The notes under the pieces were generated by a model. That model had not been told where the DNA came from. It saw only the letters and a program-made list of their open reading frames with translations, and did not search any database. A stretch of DNA of 41,504 nt from NCBI GenBank assembly GCA_020697295.1, contig JAJFBF010000020.1, positions 1-41,504 on the forward strand. The letters are read 5' to 3'. Position 1 is the stretch's first letter. Each line of letters starts with the position of its first letter. Both the position numbers and the translations under genes were made by a program. This stretch comes from Moraxellaceae bacterium (GTDB lineage Bacteria; Pseudomonadota; Gammaproteobacteria; Pseudomonadales; Moraxellaceae). This document shows, piece by piece, positions 7,911 to 14,548 of this stretch.

Positions 7911-8705
7911 TCAGGCCGCTTCGGGCCGCTTGTGCCCCTGGTAGAGGAAGCGCAGCACCTCGGTGCGGCAGTGGTGATAATCGGCATTGGTGGCCAGCGC
8001 CATGCGATCGCGCGGACGCTCGAGCTTTACCTCGAGAATCTCGCCGATGGTGGCGGCCGGGCCGTTGGTCATCATCACGATGCGGTCTGACAGCAGCACC
8101 GCCTCATCCACGTCATGCGTCACCATCACCACGGTGGAACCGGTGGCCGCCACGATCTTCATGAGCTCGTCCTGGAGATGGGCGCGGGTCAGCGCATCCA
8201 GGGCGCCGAAGGGCTCGTCCAGCAGCAGGATCCGCGGCTCCATGGCCAGGGCACGGGCAATGCCGACACGCTGCTTCATGCCGCCCGATACTTCATGCGG
8301 CATTTTCTTCTTGGCATGGGAAAGCCCCACCAGCTTCAGCGCGACTTCCGTTCGCTCCTTGAGTTGCGCCTTGCTTTCACGGGCGCCGAAGACCCGCTCC
8401 ACGGCCAGGTGTACATTCTCGAAACAGGACAGCCAGGGCAGCAGCGAGTGATGCTGGAACACCACCGCACGTTCAGGGCCGGGACCGGCAATCTCCCGAC
8501 CGTTGCAGATCAGCCCGCCCGCGGTCGGCAGCGTCAGCCCCGCAATCAGGTTGAGCAGCGTCGATTTGCCGCAGCCGGAGTGGCCGATCAGCGAAACGAA
8601 CTCGCCGTCGGTAATGGCCAGGTTGATGTCGCGCAGCGCCGTGAAGACCCCCTTCTTGGTCTTGAAGGACATGCCGGCGTTTTCGATGGAGACAAGCTTT
8701 TGCAT
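7911..8705 (-). CDS. nrtD: Nitrate-type ABC transporter ATP-binding subunit
   Basis: A 264-residue ATPase with Walker [10 protein letters not shown] (41-49), the Q-loop region [16 protein letters not shown] signature VSGGMKQR, Walker [13 protein letters not shown] and switch histidine in VTHDVDEAV. This is the NrtD/SsuB/TauB branch serving nitrate, sulfonate and taurine importers; the NasT/ANTAR context and NrtA-like binding protein point to nitrate or nitrite. It energises import at the inner membrane with NrtB as pore and NrtA as periplasmic receptor. The ATG at 8705 is preceded by GGAGTAAC. It follows nrtB by 46 bp. No NrtC-type fused binding domain is present, matching the proteobacterial nasFED arrangement. 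Confidence 0.9.
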   Translation of the reverse strand: MQKLVSIENAGMSFKTKKGVFTALRDINLAITDGEFVSLIGHSGCGKSTLLNLIAGLTLPTAGGLICNGREIAGPGPERAVVFQHHSLLPWLSCFENVHLAVERVFGARESKAQLKERTEVALKLVGLSHAKKKMPHEVSGGMKQRVGIARALAMEPRILLLDEPFGALDALTRAHLQDELMKIVAATGSTVVMVTHDVDEAVLLSDRIVMMTNGPAATIGEILEVKLERPRDRMALATNADYHHCRTEVLRFLYQGHKRPEAA

Positions 8706-8751
8706 GGTGTTACTCCGCGTTCAATGGCATCAAGGGCAGGAGCAATTGCTC

Positions 8752-9615
8752 TCAGGACTGCTCGTAGGTGAAGCGCCGGGCGATCTGGATCAGGATCTGC
8801 TCCAGCATCAGGCCCACCAGGCCAACCACGAAGATTGCGATCAGGATGTGCGCCACATTGAGGTTGTTCCACTCGTCCCAGACCCAGAAGCCGAGGCCGA
8901 TGCCGCCGGTGAGCATTTCCGCGGCCACGATTACCAGCCAGGCCACGCCGATGGACAGGCGGATACCGGTCAGCAGATACGGCAGCACGGAGGGAAAAAG
9001 GATCTTGGTGAAAATCTTCCACTCGGAAAGATTGAGCACGCGCGCCACGTTCAGGTAATCCTGCGGCACCTGCGACACGCCCATGGCGGTATTGATGATG
9101 ATGGGCCAGATGCTGGAGATGAAGATCACCCAGATCGAGGCCGGCTCGGCAGCCTTGAAGACGAGCAGGCCGATGGGCAGCCAGGCCAGCGGCGAGACCG
9201 GGCGCAGCAGCGAAATGATGGGCGAAGCCATGTCATTGAGGAAGCGGAAGCGCCCCAGCATGAATCCGAGCGGAATGCCGAGCATCGCCGCCATGCCGAA
9301 GCCGGTGCCGACGCGCCCCAGCGAGTTCAGGATATTCCAGCCGATGCCCTGGTCATTGGGCCCGTTCACGTAGAAGGGGTCGGCGAAGAGGATCTTGGCC
9401 GCGGCCCAGGTGGCACCCGGCCCGGGCAGGTCCGTGCGGTAGTGGCTGAGCACCGCCCATAGCAGGATAAAGATCGCAAACCCGAGCAACGGTGCCACCG
9501 TGCGCACGGCCAGCGTGCCCCAGGCCACGGCCTGCAGGCGCTCGATCAATCGTGACCGGTACGACACCCGCAGCGGCGCCGCGGCCTTTTCCACCTCTGT
9601 CATCAATGCTGTCAT
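8752..9615 (-). CDS. nrtB: Nitrate-type ABC transporter permease
   Basis: A 287-residue inner-membrane permease of the binding-protein-dependent type. It has an N-terminal cytoplasmic segment, a first membrane helix near residues 38-58, then five more hydrophobic segments. The EAA-like loop reads FTKILFPSVLPYLLTGIRLS, where it would contact the NrtD ATPase. The stretch LRPVSPLAWLPIGLLVF is typical of the NrtB/SsuC/TauC branch. The ATG at 9615 with ribosome-binding site GGGAG is preferred over the in-frame start 66 nt upstream. It is separated from nrtA by 184 bp containing a strong hairpin, so it is probably in the same transcript but differently stabilised. Confidence 0.9.
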   Translation of the reverse strand: MTALMTEVEKAAAPLRVSYRSRLIERLQAVAWGTLAVRTVAPLLGFAIFILLWAVLSHYRTDLPGPGATWAAAKILFADPFYVNGPNDQGIGWNILNSLGRVGTGFGMAAMLGIPLGFMLGRFRFLNDMASPIISLLRPVSPLAWLPIGLLVFKAAEPASIWVIFISSIWPIIINTAMGVSQVPQDYLNVARVLNLSEWKIFTKILFPSVLPYLLTGIRLSIGVAWLVIVAAEMLTGGIGLGFWVWDEWNNLNVAHILIAIFVVGLVGLMLEQILIQIARRFTYEQS

Positions 9616-9752
9616 GACTTTCTCCCATTCCAATTGTGCCTTTTCAGGCAGCAGGTACCCGCACCGCCCTGGAGAAGGCAATGGAGCGACTGTTTAGAGG
9701 CTGCTTACTGGCCACCTTCGTCCGCGCACGGACGGGGATGTGGCTCCCTCTT

Positions 9753-9792
9753 CCTCTCGCCGGCAACCCTGTTCAGGGCGGCCGGCGAGAGG
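9753..9792 (-). repeat. Strong stem-loop between nrtA and nrtB
   Basis: Arms CCTCTCGCCGGC and GCCGGCGAGAGG pair over 12 bp, and inside them CCCTG pairs with CAGGG around a TT turn. It begins 8 bp after the nrtA stop and no T-run follows on the minus strand. An mRNA-stabilising or processing hairpin that keeps the binding-protein message more abundant than nrtB-nrtD is the likeliest role; a Rho-independent terminator is not supported. Confidence 0.7.
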
Positions 9793-9799
9793 CACGGGC

Positions 9800-11107
9800 T
9801 TATGCCTTGATGGCAAAGCTCGACGCGTAGGCCTTGGGATCACTGCCGTCCCAGACCTTGCCGTCAAACAAGGTGCTGGCGCGCAGCGGCGAGGTCGGCA
9901 GGGCCACCTTGAGCTGCGTGGCCGCCTGTTTGTACAAATCAACCTGGTTGATCTGCTTCGCCACGCCCAGGTAATCGACATCATTCTTGAGCAGGCCCCA
10001 GCGCCGGTGCTGCGTCAGGAACCACATGCCGTCGGAGTAGTAGGGAAAGCTCGCGCCGTCCTGCAGGAAGCGCATGGAGTGATCATCCTTCCACTTCTTG
10101 CCGTTGCCGTTGTCGTACTGCCCCATGAAGCGGCCGAGGATCACTTCCTCCGGCGCATTCACATAAGACTTGCCCGCGATCAGCTTGGCCACCTGCGGGC
10201 GATTCTTCACCTGCTCGATGTAGCGCGCGGCATCCAGCACCGCCATCAGCATGGCGCGGGCCGTGTTCGGGTATTTCTTGATGAATTCCGCTGTGCAGCC
10301 CAGCACCTTTTCGGGGTGATCCTGCCAGATGCCCTGCGTCGTGGTGACGGTAAAGCCGATATTGTCGGAGATGGCGCGCGCCCCCCAGGGCTCGCCCACG
10401 CAAAAGCCATCCATGTTGCCGACTCGCATATTGGCCACCATCTGCGGAGGCGGCACCACAATTGTCTTCACGTCGCGCATGGGATCGATGCCGTTGGCGG
10501 CCAGCCAGTAATAGAGCCACATGGCGTGGGTGCCGGTGGGGAAGGTCTGCGCGAAGGTGTAATCACGCTTGTCCGTATCGATGATGCGCTTCAGCGACTT
10601 GCCGTCGGTGACGCCCTTGTCCTTGAGCTGATTGGAGAGGGTGATGGCCTGCCCGTTCTGGTTCAGGCTCATCAGGATGGCCATGTCCTTCTTGGGGCCG
10701 CCGACGCCCAGGTGCACGCCATAAATCAGGCCATATAGCACATGGGCCGCATCCAGCTCGCCATTGATGAGCTTGTCGCGCACGCCGGCCCAGGAGGCTT
10801 CCTTGCTGACGTTCATCTTGATGCCGTATTTGCGGTCAAAGCCCAGCACCGAGGCGATCACCACCGGCGCGCAGTCGGTGAGCGGAATGAAGCCGACATT
10901 GATCTCGGTTTTTTCCGGCTTGTCGGAGCCTGCCGCCCAGGCGCTCGCGGACATCGACATGGACAGCCCTCCCATTATCCCGGCGGCGCCCGCCGCCACC
11001 ATGGAACTCTTCAGGAACAGGCGGCGCCCCGTGTCGACCGCGTCCGTATCGGCAATCCCCGCACTCACCGTCTGCAGGTCTTTTTTCAGTTCATCGTGAT
11101 CCGCCAT
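9800..11107 (-). CDS. nrtA: Nitrate-binding periplasmic protein, Tat-exported
   Basis: A 435-residue substrate-binding protein of the NrtA/CmpA family. The N-terminus carries a twin-arginine signal TGRRLFLKS followed by a hydrophobic Ala/Gly/Met stretch and cleavage near ASAWA. The mature part begins EINVGFIPLTDCAPVVIAS and contains HVLYGLIYGVHLG and a GFCVGEPWGARA segment, as expected for the nitrate/bicarbonate binders. It would deliver nitrate to NrtB-NrtD. The ATG at 11107 is used because GAGGTGTG precedes it; an upstream in-frame start lies inside the leader terminator. It is the first gene of the operon behind a sigma-54 promoter and an ANTAR-type antitermination leader. NasS, the nitrate sensor partnering NasT, is a homologue; the Tat signal argues this one is the transporter receptor. 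Confidence 0.9.
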   Translation of the reverse strand: MADHDELKKDLQTVSAGIADTDAVDTGRRLFLKSSMVAAGAAGIMGGLSMSMSASAWAAGSDKPEKTEINVGFIPLTDCAPVVIASVLGFDRKYGIKMNVSKEASWAGVRDKLINGELDAAHVLYGLIYGVHLGVGGPKKDMAILMSLNQNGQAITLSNQLKDKGVTDGKSLKRIIDTDKRDYTFAQTFPTGTHAMWLYYWLAANGIDPMRDVKTIVVPPPQMVANMRVGNMDGFCVGEPWGARAISDNIGFTVTTTQGIWQDHPEKVLGCTAEFIKKYPNTARAMLMAVLDAARYIEQVKNRPQVAKLIAGKSYVNAPEEVILGRFMGQYDNGNGKKWKDDHSMRFLQDGASFPYYSDGMWFLTQHRRWGLLKNDVDYLGVAKQINQVDLYKQAATQLKVALPTSPLRASTLFDGKVWDGSDPKAYASSFAIKA

Positions 11108-11171
11108 GACACACCTCGTTTCCAGACGCTTGATGACAATCCCGGGTGGCCGAACGGCCGGTACCCGAATC

Positions 11172-11213
11172 AAAAAAAAATGGCGTCCGCGGATGACTCC
11201 GCGGGACGCCATT
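11172..11213 (-). terminator. Leader (attenuator) terminator upstream of nrtA
   Basis: On the minus strand, AATGGCGTC(C)CGCGGA pairs with TCCGCGGACGCCATT (15 bp, one bulged C, loop GTCA), followed by nine T. It lies 65 bp before the nrtA start, so it would stop transcription before the operon unless prevented. Its 5' arm is shared with the overlapping ANTAR hairpin P2, so the two structures exclude each other. Confidence 0.9.
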
Positions 11214-11237
11214 GTCCCTGCCGGTATCGCTACCGGC
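11203..11237 (-). promoter_or_regulatory. ANTAR-binding dual-hairpin antitermination element
   Basis: Two adjacent stem-loops with six-base loops carrying A at position 1 and G at position 4, the known ANTAR recognition pattern. P1 is GCCGGT-AGCGAT-ACCGGC (11220-11237). P2 is GGGAC-AATGGC-GTCCC (11203-11218). One nucleotide separates them. P2 uses bases of the terminator's 5' arm, so binding of NasT to P1-P2 would prevent the terminator. An alternative P1 with the same loop rule is CTCC-ACTGGC-GGAG at 11303-11316. A further hairpin (11240-11273, GCAA tetraloop) lies between. In Klebsiella NasR acts on a comparable nasF leader. Confidence 0.85.
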
Positions 11238-11340
11238 CCGGCATCGAAAGGGATCTTGCGATCCGCTGATGCCCATGCACGACACAGGAGATGCTGGACT
11301 CGCTCCGCCAGTGGAGACTGCTGAGCCCGTACGCAAATAA

Positions 11341-11357
11341 TTGCAATGGCCGTGCCA
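11341..11357 (-). promoter_or_regulatory. Sigma-54 (RpoN) promoter of the nrtA operon
   Basis: On the minus strand TGGCAC, five bases, TTGCAA: a full match to the -24/-12 consensus. The predicted start is near 11331, giving a leader of about 224 nt before nrtA. This implies activation by an enhancer-binding protein such as NtrC under nitrogen limitation. I did not find a clear two-sided NtrC site upstream. Confidence 0.9.
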
Positions 11358-11374
11358 GAATAATAAAAATCCGT

Positions 11375-11411
11375 GAATCGCCTGATTTTCCGGGATGTTG
11401 CAAGGCGATTC
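11375..11411. repeat. 9-bp perfect inverted repeat just upstream of the sigma-54 promoter
   Basis: GAATCGCCT (11375-11383) and AGGCGATTC (11403-11411) with a 19-bp spacer, about 45-80 bp before the predicted nrtA transcript start. It may be a regulator-binding site or a hairpin. It does not match the usual NtrC half-site and is closer to the promoter than typical enhancers. Confidence 0.5.
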
Positions 11412-11524
11412 CCAAAAATTTCCCGTCAGTCAGCCCGTTCGCCGTGCACTCCACGCCCCGGAATGGCGACGCGCCGCACCAGAAAAAGCCAGGACGCGCG
11501 CCAGTGGAGCGCAGGCCCTCCCCC

Positions 11525-11551
11525 AAAAAAAATGGCGCCCGAAGGCGCCAT
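11525..11551 (-). terminator. Intrinsic terminator of nasT
   Basis: On the minus strand ATGGCGCC-TTCG-GGCGCCAT followed by T8, 20 bp after the nasT stop. It ends the nasT transcript, so nrtA needs its own promoter. Confidence 0.92.
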
Positions 11552-11570
11552 ACCTGAAACCGGAAAGGGC

Positions 11571-12146
11571 TCAGGAGAGCAGTTCATTCATCGACAGCAG
11601 CTTCTCGGCCACATCCACGATCCGTATATTGCGGTCCATGGCCATCTTGCGCATGGCGCCATAGGCATCCGACTCGTTCATGCCGCGCAACTGCATCAGC
11701 ATGCCCTTGGCCCGCTCCACCGTCTTGCGCTCATTGAGCTTGCTCTCGGCCACCTTTACCTGCTCCTTCAGTGACTGGTCTTCCTCGAACCGGGCCTGGG
11801 CCACGGCCAGCACGGCCTCCAGGCGCCCCGCATCTATCCCTTCCACCACATAGGCCGAGACGCCCGCCTTGATGGCGGCCCGGATGGCGCTGGGCTGTCC
11901 GTCATCGCTGACCATGACGATGGGCCTCGGCTCGTTCTGGCTGACGATCACGACCTGCTCGAGCACGTCGCGACTGGGGGAATCGGTGTCTATCATCACG
12001 ATGTCAGGCTGCAGGCTGGCCACCTTGCGGGGAATCATCAGGGCGGAGGAGACTTCGTCCACCACCTCGAAGCCCGCCTGAATCAGCGAGTCCCGCAGTC
12101 GGCCCACCTGCTTGTGAGTGTCGTTTACCAGCAATACCTTGAGCAT
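11571..12146 (-). CDS. nasT: NasT-type ANTAR response regulator (transcription antiterminator)
   Basis: A 191-residue protein: receiver-like domain (residues 1 to about 118, D53/D55 in the MIDTD position), a coiled-coil linker (about 120-140) and a C-terminal ANTAR RNA-binding domain (about 135-190: KLNERKTVERAKGMLMQ, then a helix ending VDVAEKLL). ANTAR proteins bind paired hexaloop hairpins in leaders and prevent terminator formation; exactly such a leader precedes nrtA. In Azotobacter and rhizobia NasT is held inactive by NasS until nitrate or nitrite binds; no nasS is adjacent here. The ATG at 12146 gives a standard NasT N-terminus (MLKVLLVND), though its ribosome-binding site is weak. 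Transcribed from its own sigma-54 promoter and followed by a terminator. Divergent from an MFS gene. Confidence 0.93.
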   Translation of the reverse strand: MLKVLLVNDTHKQVGRLRDSLIQAGFEVVDEVSSALMIPRKVASLQPDIVMIDTDSPSRDVLEQVVIVSQNEPRPIVMVSDDGQPSAIRAAIKAGVSAYVVEGIDAGRLEAVLAVAQARFEEDQSLKEQVKVAESKLNERKTVERAKGMLMQLRGMNESDAYGAMRKMAMDRNIRIVDVAEKLLSMNELLS

Positions 12147-12180
12147 GACCACAGTCTCGTACGTTCCTGCTACAAGACAG

Positions 12181-12196
12181 AGCAAGCCCTGTGCCA
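12181..12196 (-). promoter_or_regulatory. Sigma-54 (RpoN) promoter of nasT
   Basis: On the minus strand TGGCAC, five bases, TTGCT: full -24/-12 consensus. Predicted start near 12170, about 24 nt before the nasT ATG. A TGCACC half-site lies just upstream (12200-12205), too close for a normal enhancer. Confidence 0.85.
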
Positions 12197-12245
12197 AGCT
12201 GCACCAATTCTTTGTTGGCCTTTCTTTTCCTGCTTCGGGACCCCG

Positions 12246-13445
12246 ATGACGCCCCTGCCCCTGCCGCCCCCTCGCGAACGCCAGCTCATTCTCCTGCTGG
12301 CCGGCATCCAGTTCTGCCACATCGTCGATTTCATGATCCTGATGCCCCTGGGCCCGCAGCTCATGCGCCTGCTGCACATGTCGCCGGCACAGTTCGGTCT
12401 GCTGGTGTCCGCCTATACGCTGGCGGCGGGCGTAGCCGGCTTTGCCTGCGCCTTTGTCATCGACCGCTTTGACCGGCGCCGTCTGTTGCTCGTCATCTTC
12501 ACCGGCTTCCTGCTGGCCACCTTCGCCTGCGGCCTCGCCTGGAGCTTCGAGTCCTTGCTGGTGGCCCGCCTGCTCGCCGGTATCTTTGGCGGCATCCTGG
12601 GCGCCAACATCATGGCTTACCTGGGCGACTGCATCCCCGAGGCCAGGCGCGGCGCGGCCACCGGCAAGGTCATGACCGCCTTTTCCTTCGCTGCGGTGGC
12701 AGGCGTGCCCCTCGGCCTCTTTCTCGCCGTGCATTTCAGCTGGCGCGCCGCCTTCTTCCTGGTGGGCGGCTTCGCCTTGCTGCTCGCCCTGGCGGCCATG
12801 CGGCTACTACCGTCGATCCCGGCGCGCAGCACCGGGCCTCTCGATTTGCGCGGCACGCTGTCGGCCGTGCTCAGCGTCGGTAACCACTGGCGCGCCTTCG
12901 CCCTTATCGGCGCACTCATGCTGGCCGGCTTCAGCGTCATTCCCTTCCTCAGCCCTTATATGGTGCACAACGTCGGGCTAAGCGAGGCGCAATTGCCGCT
13001 GATCTACCTGGCAGGTGGCCTGGCCACGCTCTTCACCGCCCCCCTGATCGGCCGTCTGGCCGACCGCCATGGCAAGGCGCGCACGCTGCAGGTGGTGTGT
13101 GCGCTCTCGCTGGCGCCGCTGTTCCTGATCACGCACCTGCCGCCGCTGGCCCTGCCCATTGTTCTGGCCGTGAGTACGCTGTTCATGGTGCTGGTCTCGG
13201 GACGCCTGATTCCGGCGATGGCGCTGGTGACCTCCGCCAGCAGTCCCGCCTTGCGCGGACGCTTCCTCAGCATGAATGCTGCCTGGCAACAGCTGTCAGC
13301 CAGCGCCGCCGCCTTCCTGCCCACCCTGGTGCTGGCCCAGGGCGCGGGCGGTCGCCTGTTGCATTACGACCTGGTCGGCTATGGCGCCATGGCCATGACG
13401 CTGCTGGCGCTGTGGCTGGCCGGCCGGGTCGAGGTCCGCTCCTGA
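12246..13445 (+). CDS. MFS transporter (DHA1 / arabinose-efflux-like)
   Basis: A 399-residue major-facilitator permease with about 12 hydrophobic segments. The loop 2-3 signature appears as FVIDRFDRRRLLL, and a second-half counterpart as PLIGRLADRHGKART. The first helix has the ILLLAGIQFCHIVDFMILMPLGP pattern of the DHA1 drug/sugar efflux branch. Substrate is unknown; it is not a NarK nitrate transporter, as the nitrate signature is absent. The ATG at 12246 is preferred because it directly precedes the cytoplasmic tail of helix 1; the longer in-frame version would run antisense through the nasT promoter. Divergent from nasT with 99 bp between starts. Confidence 0.85.
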   Translation: MTPLPLPPPRERQLILLLAGIQFCHIVDFMILMPLGPQLMRLLHMSPAQFGLLVSAYTLAAGVAGFACAFVIDRFDRRRLLLVIFTGFLLATFACGLAWSFESLLVARLLAGIFGGILGANIMAYLGDCIPEARRGAATGKVMTAFSFAAVAGVPLGLFLAVHFSWRAAFFLVGGFALLLALAAMRLLPSIPARSTGPLDLRGTLSAVLSVGNHWRAFALIGALMLAGFSVIPFLSPYMVHNVGLSEAQLPLIYLAGGLATLFTAPLIGRLADRHGKARTLQVVCALSLAPLFLITHLPPLALPIVLAVSTLFMVLVSGRLIPAMALVTSASSPALRGRFLSMNAAWQQLSASAAAFLPTLVLAQGAGGRLLHYDLVGYGAMAMTLLALWLAGRVEVRS

Positions 13446-13669
13446 GCGACTGCCCCAGCCGCCCCTCACGAGTTGCGGCCCTGACAGCAGGAGGAAATAG
13501 TCGCTCCCGGCATCACGACACCGGGAATTGCCAAGCGCCCCATTTCGGTGCAGACCGGCGGGCGCGGAGACGTCGGCGAAGGAGGCCTGAAATGGCGCCC
13601 CTCGGGTGAGGCGGCGCTAGAATGGCGCGGCCTCACCGTCCCCGCATCTGCACAATTCCGGAGCGCCCC

Positions 13670-14548
13670 ATGAACGCCACGCCCGCGCTGGTCACAGAAC
13701 TGCAGCGTCTCATCGCCACCCTGGAAAGCGCCTTGCCGGGCCCCGCTCCGGCCCCGGACTTCGAGCAGGGCCTGGCCTTTCGCTGGCGACAGCGCCCCCA
13801 GGGGGGCGGCTATCTCGAGACTGTGCGCGACTTGAGCCCGATCCGCCTCAACGACCTCATGAACATCGATCGCCAGAAGGCCGAGATCGCACGCAACACC
13901 GAACAATTCGTCAACGGCCTGCCGGCCAACAATGTGCTGCTTACGGGCAGCCGCGGCAGTGGCAAGTCCTCGCTGGTCAAGGCATTGCTCAATGAATTTG
14001 CGACGCGCGACTTGCGCGTGGTGGAAGTCGACAAGCACCTGCTCTGCGACCTGGCCGACATCGTCGCCCTGCTGGAGGGCCGCAAGGAACGCTTCATCGT
14101 ATATTGCGACGACCTGGCCTTCAGCGCGGACGACGCCAGCTACCGCGCCCTCAAGACCACGCTCGACGGCAGCCTGCACGCGGGCGCCGGCAACGTCATC
14201 ATCTATGCCACCAGCAACCGCCGGCACCTGCTGCCGGAGTTCCACTCGGAGAACCTGCAGGCGCATTTCACGGAAAATGGCGAGATCCACCCCGGCGAAG
14301 GCGTGGATGACAAGATTTCATTATCTGACCGCTTCGGCCTCTGGCTTACCTTCTATCCCAACAGCCAGGACGACTATCTTGCGGCCGTAGCGCTGTGGCT
14401 GGGCAAGCACGGTTTTGCGCTTGACGACACCGCGCGCGCCGCCGCGCTGCAGTGGGCACAGGGCCGCGGCAACCGCTCCAGTCGCAGCGCCTCGCAGTTC
14501 GCGCGCGACTGGGCAGGCCGCCAGGGCCTCGCGCGCCTCCAGCGCTAG
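13670..14548 (+). CDS. DUF815-family AAA+ ATPase
   Basis: A 292-residue P-loop ATPase. Walker A is GSRGSGKS (93-100), Walker B IVYCDDLAF, and a sensor-1-like VIIYATSNRRHLLP follows. A helix with LSDRFGLWLTFYP is typical of DUF815 (PF05673). The family is AAA+-like with no settled function. The ATG at 13670 follows GGAG with good spacing. It is transcribed toward the CHASE-GGDEF gene, and the two stop codons share the palindrome CTAG (14545-14548), so both 3' ends coincide. The preceding 224 bp after the MFS gene hold no further gene; a TAGAAT -10-like hexamer lies near 13616 without a good -35. Confidence 0.85.
   Translation: MNATPALVTELQRLIATLESALPGPAPAPDFEQGLAFRWRQRPQGGGYLETVRDLSPIRLNDLMNIDRQKAEIARNTEQFVNGLPANNVLLTGSRGSGKSSLVKALLNEFATRDLRVVEVDKHLLCDLADIVALLEGRKERFIVYCDDLAFSADDASYRALKTTLDGSLHAGAGNVIIYATSNRRHLLPEFHSENLQAHFTENGEIHPGEGVDDKISLSDRFGLWLTFYPNSQDDYLAAVALWLGKHGFALDDTARAAALQWAQGRGNRSSRSASQFARDWAGRQGLARLQR

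Noticed and set aside
12147-12734. Upstream extension of the nasT frame.
   Set aside because: It is antisense to the MFS gene and would cross the consensus sigma-54 promoter of nasT; family length fits the 12146 start.
12246-13445. Possible nitrate/nitrite (NarK) identity for the MFS gene because of the nitrate context.
   Set aside because: It lacks the nitrate signature and resembles the DHA1 efflux branch; the gene is divergent from, not within, the nitrate operon.
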